Source: a virus. From it: a stretch of 64,000 nt of DNA. Made by a program: the position numbers and the translations under genes. Under the pieces are notes generated by a model, which ran no database searches, was not told where the DNA came from, and worked only from the letters and a program-made list of their open reading frames with translations. The stretch's first letter is position 1. Each line of letters starts with the position of its first letter. Of the stretch, positions 54,710 through 63,700 are shown one piece after another. The stretch covers positions 1-64,000 of IMG/VR virus record IMGVR_UViG_3300030019_000003; one strand, written 5' to 3'.

Positions 54710-55444
54710 ATGATTCAGAATATACCATCTGAATTTATTTTATCGGATCCTAGAAAAGATAGAGGTAATGCTAAATTAACCACACATAGTTTAATGGCTC
54801 GTTGGGAGGGGTTCACAAATAATATAAATCTTAAAGATAAGGTAATTCTTGATTTAGGTTGCGCTAACGCTGCTTTCGGTTATTTATCACTTGAGGCTGG
54901 CTGCAAGAATTATACTGGTGTTGAGGTTCAAAATGAATACTATAATACTGGTACGCACCTATTAAAAAAATACTACCCTGCGGGAAAATGGTCTATTAAA
55001 AAAACGGATATTACATCTTTTTTTAATACGCAACAGGGTGAATATGATATAGTTTTTGCCTGTGGTGTGATATACGGGGTATTTGATATAATAAGCTTAC
55101 TTAAAAACTTATTTAAAGTTACAAAAGAAACCCTAATAATAGAAAGCGTGAACCCACTTTCTGAAATAGATAGCCCGGCTATTGAGGTAACCTATGCAAC
55201 TATGGTAGATCACACGGATATTTTATACCCACTCCATGGTATTGGTTTTTTACCTAATTTTAAAGCACTAGCTTTAATTTCAGCTGTTTTTGGATTTGAA
55301 GCAGAGCTTATTGATTTATATCTACCAGAATATAATCAGATTCGCCGTAAGAAAAACAAAAGATATTTTTGTAAGTTTACTAATAAAAAACACCAAACAG
55401 CATGCGCACTAGAGACAATGATAATAAATAGGGGGAAAGAGTGA
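54710..55444 (+). CDS. Class I SAM-dependent methyltransferase
   Basis: A 244-residue protein. Motif I is VILDLGCANAAFG (45-57), followed by the acidic ribose-binding residue in VEVQ (Glu72). Motif IV-like YDIVFACGVIYGV and a downstream TLIIESVNP strand complete a Rossmann methyltransferase. The layout resembles the family that includes CmoB-like and sugar- or peptide-modifying methyltransferases. The substrate cannot be deduced. It overlaps the symporter start by 4 nt and follows the PP-loop gene by 2 nt. Confidence 0.8.
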   Translation: MIQNIPSEFILSDPRKDRGNAKLTTHSLMARWEGFTNNINLKDKVILDLGCANAAFGYLSLEAGCKNYTGVEVQNEYYNTGTHLLKKYYPAGKWSIKKTDITSFFNTQQGEYDIVFACGVIYGVFDIISLLKNLFKVTKETLIIESVNPLSEIDSPAIEVTYATMVDHTDILYPLHGIGFLPNFKALALISAVFGFEAELIDLYLPEYNQIRRKKNKRYFCKFTNKKHQTACALETMIINRGKE

Positions 55445-56721
55445 ATATAGAGAAATTCTTAGTTGCAAACAGAACATTAACATTCTTGTTAACATCCATT
55501 TCTATTGCATCTGCGTGGATATGGGCACCTGCATTATTTGTGTCTGCAACGGTAGCCTATAAATGGGGACTAGAAGGGTTATTGTGGTTTCTTATACCTA
55601 ACGTTTTAACATTAGTATTATTTGCTTTTGTTGGAAAAGTTCTAAGAGATAAGGATGAACGTGGGTATACCCTTTCGCAGTATATAAAAGAAAGAACCTC
55701 AAACAGATTACAGTATTTTTATATATTTGAATTACTGCTAATATCGGTATGCTGTATCGCAGTTCAACTGATTGCGGGTGGTAAACTACTATCTGGATTA
55801 TTACCTGTACTAAGTTATTTTGAATGGGTTGCAGTTCTTGGTGGCGTACCTGCTTTATATACTTTCTTTTATGGGATTAAGTCATCTGTTCTTATGGATA
55901 TTATACATTACACACTAATGTTCATATGCCTGGTAGGGATTACATTATTTTTAATATTTAGTAAACATTTAAGCAGTATACCTTTTACAGGTGTTGTTAA
56001 TACATCCAGTCTTAGTATCGCTTTAAGTTTTGGAATACCTACTGCTATAGGGCTATTAGCCGGAGCATTTGGTTCACAGGACTTTTATCAGCGTGCGTAT
56101 GCCGTTGTTAAAGAAGATGTTTTTAAATCCTATCTTGCTGGAGCAGGATTATTTATAGTCATACCTATCATGGTATCATTATTAGGCTTTACAGCTATTA
56201 ACGAAGGTTTTACTATTAAAGATATTGGTATGGTTAACTTTGAAACACTAGGATTTTTAAATATACCTTTAGCATCAACAGCACTAGCTATTGCCATTCT
56301 CTGTGGATTAACGTCGACTATTGATTCTTCTCAAACTTCGGTATCGGCTATATTCGGAAATGATATTTCAAAAATATTTTACGGTGACAGCAAGGTTTGG
56401 TTAGCAAGACTGGGTATTATCATAGTTACGGTGTTAGCTATCATTATTGCTAATACGGGTATTACTATTTTACAACTGTTCTTAACTTATGGTGCTATAA
56501 GATCATCGGTATTCTTAGTCTCATTGATGGCGGTATTAACAGATAGGATACTAAATAGCAACGCTGTTGTATACTCATTATTAGCTGTTGTTTTAATATT
56601 AGTACCTATTAATATTTATGCTATCCTAAATAAGATAGAAATACTACAGACAACGATGGCTATTTTGATTGTTGGCATACCAGGTATTGTTACCTATATA
56701 ACAAGTAAACAAAAAATATAA
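55441..56721 (+). CDS. Sodium:solute symporter (SSS family)
   Basis: A 426-residue integral membrane protein, read from a GTG preceded by GGGGGAAAGA, with about 11-12 hydrophobic helices. Family hallmarks are the GSQDFYQRAYAVVKED segment near residue 210 (SSS proteins have a D-x-x-Q-R motif after a helix) and TSTIDSSQTSVSAIFGND near 290, matching the conserved Ser/Asp pattern of helix 8 that lines the sodium site. It would import a small solute into the infected cell with Na+. Being coupled to three enzymes, it may supply their substrate. A symporter is very unusual in a phage. Confidence 0.8.
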   Translation: MNIEKFLVANRTLTFLLTSISIASAWIWAPALFVSATVAYKWGLEGLLWFLIPNVLTLVLFAFVGKVLRDKDERGYTLSQYIKERTSNRLQYFYIFELLLISVCCIAVQLIAGGKLLSGLLPVLSYFEWVAVLGGVPALYTFFYGIKSSVLMDIIHYTLMFICLVGITLFLIFSKHLSSIPFTGVVNTSSLSIALSFGIPTAIGLLAGAFGSQDFYQRAYAVVKEDVFKSYLAGAGLFIVIPIMVSLLGFTAINEGFTIKDIGMVNFETLGFLNIPLASTALAIAILCGLTSTIDSSQTSVSAIFGNDISKIFYGDSKVWLARLGIIIVTVLAIIIANTGITILQLFLTYGAIRSSVFLVSLMAVLTDRILNSNAVVYSLLAVVLILVPINIYAILNKIEILQTTMAILIVGIPGIVTYITSKQKI

Positions 56722-56740
56722 ATTAAGATAGGATTACATC

Positions 56741-57688
56741 ATGGCTATAAAAGTACTTATATACGAAAATGGCTTACTTACAGTAACACGTGACTACAGA
56801 AGTGCTGTTAGGATACCAGCAGAAAAACCTAATTTTATTATTGGTGACAGATTTTATTACAGTTCTGAAAAGAAAAGTATCGTTGAAGACTGGAATAATA
56901 CAGCTGAGCTAACAGAGTGTGAAATAAACGCTGCAGAAGAGTTTATCAATAGTTATGTTTTCGCTCCTATTGTTACTATCCCTACTACGATGCCGATGAG
57001 CGACATTAAGGAGCTTGTATTGGTAGATAGCAAGGGTGCCTATAAAGGTACCAGTTTTGCTAATCCTGGGCTTATAGTTGTTCCATTGATGCCTACAGAT
57101 CCTAATAAGTATTATTGGGATTTTGAAACAAATAACTGGATAGAAGGATATACTATAGTAACTGAAACAGGGATGCTAGTAGGAAGCACTATTCTCACAG
57201 GGGAGACCTATTCTTATATACCCGCTTCGTTAGTAGATAAAAATCTGTGTTCTATGTGCCAAGTCTATGATGCCACTCTTAAGAGAGTAGTCATTGACAT
57301 CGCTAAGTATAAGATGAAAGCTTATAAAACAGTATCCGAGGCTATGAGTAAAGCCATTGATACACGTTTAGATAAACCTGGTAAATATGAGGTAGTATCA
57401 TTCTTTGTACAAGTGGCTGAAGCTAAATCTTATTTAACCTTTAAAGATTTTCCAACACCTTATTTAAGTACGTTATTAGCTAGAAGAAAACGTATAATAG
57501 AGGGTAGACCTGAAACCATGGATGATCTTGTTGATAAGATCATTAAGAAGTCAATTCCGTTTGAAATATTTCATGCTGGTGTACTTGGTGAATACCACAG
57601 GCTAAAAGATCTTATTGATAATGCCGAGACGGTAGAAGAGATAGATGCCATAACAGAGACAATGGATTTTTTAGAAAACAAAGAATAA
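56741..57688 (+). CDS. Tail-fibre accessory protein, paralogue of 51000
   Basis: A 315-residue protein that parallels the one at 51000 along its length: start VLIYENGLLTVTRDYRS, middle YYWDFETNNWIEG, and C-terminal helical part LGEYHRLKDLIDNAETVEE. It follows the symporter by 19 nt. A hairpin separates it from the next giant fibre gene. The two paralogues flank the enzyme cassette. A fibre chaperone or connector role is inferred. Confidence 0.6.
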   Translation: MAIKVLIYENGLLTVTRDYRSAVRIPAEKPNFIIGDRFYYSSEKKSIVEDWNNTAELTECEINAAEEFINSYVFAPIVTIPTTMPMSDIKELVLVDSKGAYKGTSFANPGLIVVPLMPTDPNKYYWDFETNNWIEGYTIVTETGMLVGSTILTGETYSYIPASLVDKNLCSMCQVYDATLKRVVIDIAKYKMKAYKTVSEAMSKAIDTRLDKPGKYEVVSFFVQVAEAKSYLTFKDFPTPYLSTLLARRKRIIEGRPETMDDLVDKIIKKSIPFEIFHAGVLGEYHRLKDLIDNAETVEEIDAITETMDFLENKE

Positions 57689-57694
57689 TTAAAC

Positions 57695-57728
57695 TTAACA
57701 AGAAACACGTAATCGTGTTTCTTGTTAA
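57695..57728 (+). terminator. Inverted repeat, likely terminator
   Basis: A 15-bp perfect stem (TTAACAAGAAACACG, loop TAAT, complement) follows the stop of the accessory gene. Confidence 0.7.
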
Positions 57729-57782
57729 GACTGTTTTCTATGATTAAACGCGGTTTAATAAGACTTTTATTAGGAGAAATCA

Positions 57783-60734
57783 ATGGCGTCATGTACTTTA
57801 ACCGATGAAAAAACCGGCAGTGAAATAAATCTAGAGATGAATGGCCTAACACTGCAAGACAGTGTTTTTTTATTGCCAGTGGTATCTGGACAGATTGCCA
57901 GAGAAGAAGATTATGAAAATGTTGTAAAAAAATATTCAGCTATCCTTAATAAACAAGCATTCTGTATACATACACCTACCATACTTATACCTGAAGATGG
58001 TGCGAAAGATGTTTATGGTGTATTCATGTCAAGTCCATTTTCAACTATCAGTAGTTATAATGGAGAACACCTTGCTTCACAATGGCAGATCGGTATTGAT
58101 TCTACTTTTACTAATAACCTTTATGACTCAGGTGTTAGTACCGACAACTTAACCTCTTGTCTTTTTAACCCTATATTATTTTCAACTACTCATTATGTAA
58201 GGGTACGTTATTTCTCTGCTGAATTTATAAGCAATTGGTCATCAGTAGTCACTTTTGAGAGTAAAGCAACATTGGTTAAAGCTCCAGAGGTTACTACGAA
58301 TGAATCTGCTACAGGAACTTCTTTAACACCTACATTTACAACTAGTGCGTTCTCTGTTCTTAATGGTACAGATACTTTACTAAGTGTAAGCTGGATGATA
58401 GCTAAAGATATCGGGTTCAACCATACTATCCTAGAAAAAACTATCACAGATAACCCAACTATTTTAACACTTGATACACCTTTAGAGATAGGTGTAACCT
58501 ACTTTATTAAAGCACGATTTAACGGTCAGGCATTTACAAGTCCATGGGGCACAGCGTTAATGTTTAAAACAGTAAGTAATACTGAGAAACCTATCTTAAC
58601 AGGTTCATTAGGTATTGTAGAGAATACAACTACAACTGTTAATGTTAGTAACTATAAACCATCTCAAACATATACTTATAGTGTATCACTCGGTGGATGT
58701 ACTTTTTTAGATGGTATCGTAACGTGGAAATTACCACGTGTTAATGGTGATACTGTAGCTGCATTAACAATGACTGCTACGGATACTGTTAATGGTTTAA
58801 ATACCAGTGAAGTAACAGTATTTGCTATTACGGTACTAGATACACCTATGCTAGCAGATAATGTCATTACCTATAATGATACGACAATAGCAGCATCATT
58901 CTTAAATACTAATTTAGAAACAGATAGTAATGAACTTCAACCTGTGTTAGGAGATATTCATGATCTTTATAACAAAAATACTTTAGATAAGATATATGTT
59001 AACACACTTATGTATAACCCTAAATCTGGTGATGTTTTAAAATCTGATAAAGGTGAACTATTTACAGTGGGTAGTATTGGTAATGATGCTGTAGTACCTA
59101 TGATAGGTATTAAAGTTATATCAGGCGGTCTTAGACATTATGCTTGTATAAAAGAAGATGGTTATGTCTATACTGTTGGTGACAATACCTATGGTCAATT
59201 AGGTTTAGGTAACAATGATAATAGTATGGCATGGGTTAATACCGGTATCAAAGCTATACACGTGGTATGCGGATCTTATAGTACTTTTATTATAACTGAA
59301 AATAATGAACTGTTTGCTACAGGTTTAGGAACATCAGGTGAATTCGGTAGTGCTTCTGAAATACGTAACACTTTCTTAACATGTAACATTAATGTTAAAG
59401 CAGTTGATATTAGCGATCGTACTACTGTGATTATTGATCTAAATGATAATGCTATGATTACGGGTAAAAACACTTATGGTCAATGCTCTGATGGTAGTGT
59501 TGTGACACGCTACAGTTGGAATAACACTAATATCAAAGCTAGTAAAGTATTTGCAGGGTTACATAATATAGGCTGTATTGATTCTACGGGTATAACTTAT
59601 ACTGCGGGTAGGAATGATTATAATCAATGTGGTTATGCTAACAATGGTGAAGATACCAGTGTAAAAGCTTTAAATCCTTTAGATGTAACATGTGATACAT
59701 TAGCATTTGGAGACGCGCATCTTGTTATTAAGAAACCGGATAGTACTATATGGGGTATTGGTAGAAATGACCTAGGTCAAGTAGGTTTAAAACATTATGA
59801 TGTTGTAGACGTATTAACACAAACTACTTATACCGCAGCAAGTATTTTTTCAAGAGGAAACTATTCTGCTTTATTAACAAGTGATGGTAAAATTCTAACT
59901 ACAGGTTTCTCTGGTAACGGTGAGACAGGTAAGAATAGTGTTAACAATACAAATGATTACTCGATGGTTCTATCAGGTGCTGTTGCGCTTGCTGGAGGGT
60001 ATTACGGTATACTTATGTTAACATCAACCGGAACACTTTATATAACGGGTAAGAATGATTTAGGTCAATTAGGTGTTAATAGTAAGAATACGGTAATGTA
60101 CCTTATTCCTACTTTGTCATTAATGCAAAAGATCTTTACAAATGTAAATACTAAACCCAATACATGGATAACACCGTTAGGGTCACCTTTAGCATCTCCT
60201 GCTTTAAAAGTGTATATACAAAAGCATTACGGCATTTCATTACCTGTTACACAAGAGGCAGGCGAGAATAACTTCGCGCAGGTATATACATCTTATACAA
60301 CTGAAAGAGTGGTAGACGTGTTAAATCATGATAAGCTTAATGCCCCAGATAGACTCTATATTGATAATAGATTATTAGATAGTGCTATTGGGATGTGGTT
60401 TATTACAGATTATGGCCAAATATTCTATGCTAAAAATGTTGGTACAGATGATGCGGTCATTAGCGTATATTTGGATAAGGAATATTTTGTAACCTATTAT
60501 ATTATTCCTGATAGAGAACTTGCTAAGATACCTTTAGCTGTTTATTCTATTACAACGGTTAGCTACAACGAAGCAACTCCTGCTCCGATAGATGCTACCT
60601 ATTTAAATAATGTACTAGTGGTAACCTATGATATTGCAGATATTACACCAACACAGGTTGTTACAACCACAGTGGTTATTCCTTCTAGCAATATACTAAC
60701 AAGCCTTACAGAGTATTTATACAAATTGAAATAA
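57783..60734 (+). CDS. Large tail protein with FN3/Ig-like and RCC1 propeller domains
   Basis: A 983-residue protein with TAGGAG upstream of the ATG. It has an N-terminal attachment module related to those of the other fibres. Two fibronectin-like domains follow at about 65-270 (SQWQIGIDSTFTNNLYDSG), then an Ig-like domain (VSNYKPSQTYTYSVSLGGC). About residues 440-775 contain RCC1 repeats (VYTVGDNTYGQLGLGN, TYTAGRNDYNQCGY, LYITGKNDLGQLG). These should close into a seven-bladed beta-propeller. A C-terminal domain ends TTVVIPSSNILTSLTEYLYK. Likely a receptor-binding or decoration protein. The next gene is a homologue. Confidence 0.75.
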   Translation: MASCTLTDEKTGSEINLEMNGLTLQDSVFLLPVVSGQIAREEDYENVVKKYSAILNKQAFCIHTPTILIPEDGAKDVYGVFMSSPFSTISSYNGEHLASQWQIGIDSTFTNNLYDSGVSTDNLTSCLFNPILFSTTHYVRVRYFSAEFISNWSSVVTFESKATLVKAPEVTTNESATGTSLTPTFTTSAFSVLNGTDTLLSVSWMIAKDIGFNHTILEKTITDNPTILTLDTPLEIGVTYFIKARFNGQAFTSPWGTALMFKTVSNTEKPILTGSLGIVENTTTTVNVSNYKPSQTYTYSVSLGGCTFLDGIVTWKLPRVNGDTVAALTMTATDTVNGLNTSEVTVFAITVLDTPMLADNVITYNDTTIAASFLNTNLETDSNELQPVLGDIHDLYNKNTLDKIYVNTLMYNPKSGDVLKSDKGELFTVGSIGNDAVVPMIGIKVISGGLRHYACIKEDGYVYTVGDNTYGQLGLGNNDNSMAWVNTGIKAIHVVCGSYSTFIITENNELFATGLGTSGEFGSASEIRNTFLTCNINVKAVDISDRTTVIIDLNDNAMITGKNTYGQCSDGSVVTRYSWNNTNIKASKVFAGLHNIGCIDSTGITYTAGRNDYNQCGYANNGEDTSVKALNPLDVTCDTLAFGDAHLVIKKPDSTIWGIGRNDLGQVGLKHYDVVDVLTQTTYTAASIFSRGNYSALLTSDGKILTTGFSGNGETGKNSVNNTNDYSMVLSGAVALAGGYYGILMLTSTGTLYITGKNDLGQLGVNSKNTVMYLIPTLSLMQKIFTNVNTKPNTWITPLGSPLASPALKVYIQKHYGISLPVTQEAGENNFAQVYTSYTTERVVDVLNHDKLNAPDRLYIDNRLLDSAIGMWFITDYGQIFYAKNVGTDDAVISVYLDKEYFVTYYIIPDRELAKIPLAVYSITTVSYNEATPAPIDATYLNNVLVVTYDIADITPTQVVTTTVVIPSSNILTSLTEYLYKLK

Positions 60735-60743
60735 GGACAAGAC

Positions 60744-63700
60744 GTGAATTCTATTTTAGATAAAATAAAACCTATCATTAGTTTATATCATATTTCTAAA
60801 AAGTTTATGATAAGGGTGTTCTTAACAGATCATCCTACTACTGATATAACCATAACCTTTCCAAGAGAAGATGGAACATTGTTAACAGTAGATGAATTAG
60901 ATACTACTATATTAACAACAGCAGAAATTGCCTCTAATAATATACTTGCTATCGTAAAACCGGCTATTACTTTTCCAGTTAATGGGGCAACAGGTTTCTA
61001 CGGTACTGTTATAGCAACGCCTTACCAGTATAATGGAAACTTTATAGGTGAACATACTGGAACAGATTGGGAGTTTTCTACAGTAGCTGATTTCTCTGTA
61101 AAAGAAACAGCTATTAAGAATGATATGATAAACCTAACAAGTTATCCTATTGATCCTAACCTAACAGATACTCTTTATTATGCTAGAGTTAGATACCGAA
61201 GCGGTACTATCGTTAGTCAGTATTCAGATGTCATTAGTTTTACAACACCTTCTGGATATGCCGTTAAGCCTACAATTTCTGTTAAAAATGATAGATTTAA
61301 AACATCTTTGTTACCTAATCTAGCATTAACAGATCTTAAGATCATTGGTGATAACGATACTATTACTAAAGTAGATTGGGAGGTAAGCGCTAATCTTAAC
61401 TTCACCGATATCAAATTCAGTTCTTATAACGATACTGTGAATCTTACAGGTATCACCGTATCAAGTGGTGTAGCGGTAGGTAACACTTATTTTGCTAGAG
61501 CTAGACAATATGGTGATAAGTATGAAACTAGTTGGTCTGAGCCAACGAGCTTTACAGCGGGTACACAAACTACTGATCCTATATTAGTAGGTGATACAGA
61601 AGCCTATGAAAGAGGCACACTAACTGTTACTATTTCTAACTATGATAGTAACTGTTCATATACCATTACTAATAATGGTGGTAGTGTTACTCGTAGCGAT
61701 GATGTTCTAACATGGGTGCTACCAGGTGTTGTTACAGATCAAGATTATTTTTTAAGTGTTACAGCCAAAGATCTTTTAGGTGGTTTACCTGTAAGTAATA
61801 GTGTTAAACATACTGTTACAGTTATGAATATTGCAACAGGTTATGACCAGATGCTATCGTATAACCCAACTACGATTCCGTTATCTTTTAAAGATACCTC
61901 TTTGAATCTTGTAAATGGTGTATCTGAAAATAGACCTTTCAATCTACATGATAAAAGTATTGCTAGTAGAGTAGATAAGATAGCGATTAATAACTATTAC
62001 TATACACCAGTAGTAGGCGATAAACTCTATACCGATACAGCTGAAGAATTTGAAGTAAAATCGTTTACAGCAAATGTCACTGTTGATCTTACAAATGTAA
62101 TATCCGGGGCATGTGGTTCTGATTATACAATGTTATTAAAAAGTAATGGTGACCTGTATGCAGCTGGATCTAACATGTATGGTCAATTAGGTTTACCCGA
62201 TACTATTGCTGGAGTAGAATATTTTACATTAGTAACAACGGGTGTTAAACAAGTAAGCGCTGGTCTCTATCATACTGTTATTGTTAAAAATGATGGTAAG
62301 GTTTATGTTACAGGAAGAAATAACTTTGGGCAACTAGGGTTAGGAGATAATGTAGATAGGCACGGTTTTACAGAATTGAGTATTGGTAGCTTACTTACAG
62401 TATTTGCTTTTGATAATCAAATAGCTGTATTAAGAACAACAGGTACCGTTGCAACATGTGGGTATAACATGGGTGGCGAGTGTGGTGTAGGTGACCTTAG
62501 TAACAAGATGGCTCTTACGGAAACAAACCTAACAGGTATTACCTTTATTGTTGTAACAGGTAGTGGTATAGCATGTCTTGATGCTGCTGGTAATGGATAT
62601 GTTACTGGATTAAACACACAGGGTATGTTAGGTACTGGAAATACTACTCCAACAACTACTTTTATTAAAACAAGTACTACAGGTTTATTAAACTTAAGCA
62701 TAGGCTATACTCATGGGTTGTTTGTAAAAGCAGATGGTACAGTAGTAGTTGTAGGTTCAAATACTTATGGACAAATTGGTCAAGGCGTGTTACCTAGTTC
62801 AAGTGCGCTATTAACATTACCTATTACTAATATTAAAAAAGCATTTGCCCCTAGATGGAGTAGTTTACTATTAGCTAATGACGGTAGTGTATATGCAGCT
62901 GGATTTAATAACTTTGGTCAAACTGGCCTAGAAGTTACAACTGCTAATATTACAGCATTTACATTAACAGGATATAAAGCTTCTGATATCATAGCTGGTC
63001 CAAACCATACATTAGTTATTAAAGCAGACGGGTCAATACTTTTATTTGGACTAAATGCAAGTAACCAACTTGGTTTTAAATCAAGAGATATTAACAAGAT
63101 TTATATTAACACACCAAGTTTGTATTATCCGGATATGTATGTTACACCTGTTACTAACTTGGGACATGTACCTATTGGTGTACATCGTAAAGATGTTACT
63201 ATTATAGCAGAGCCAGTTGTTCAAAATACAGGTGATTCTGATTTTTCAGCTGTTAATGATTGTGTTATTTCAGAGTCTACTCGTAATGTGATAGACAGTA
63301 CATTACAATCAACGGCTAATAAGCTTTACATCAATAACCAGTATGTTGACTTAAAACTAGGTCAGCAACTTATAACTGAGAATAACGAAATTATTACCAT
63401 AGGTAATATTGGTAGTGATGGTTCTGATACTGCTATATCTGGTATCAAAAGTATTATAGGTGCTACTTCAGGTGTGTTTGCTATTAAAGAAAACTCTGAG
63501 CTTTGGTATATAGGTTTAAACATCTACGGTGAAGCTGGTGTTGGCCATAATAGTAATCTAACGGAATGGGCCTATTGTGGTATTAAAGTTAGTTCAATTG
63601 CTACAGGTAAAGGATTTACATTAGCCATTAGAGATACTGATGGAATGGTTCTTAGTGCAGGTATTAATGTTTATGGCCAATTAGGACTAGGTACCGTTAC

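Noticed and set aside
52693-55444. A queuosine/7-deazaguanine pathway or viperin-like antiviral enzyme
   Set aside because: The radical SAM protein has a SPASM-type Cys set, unlike QueE or viperin. The PP-loop protein has the second loop of asparagine-synthase type and lacks the zinc Cys of QueC.
61217-62701. Leftward open frames within the giant RCC1 gene
   Set aside because: They lie antisense to a continuous coding frame with clear RCC1 repeats and lack ribosome binding sites.
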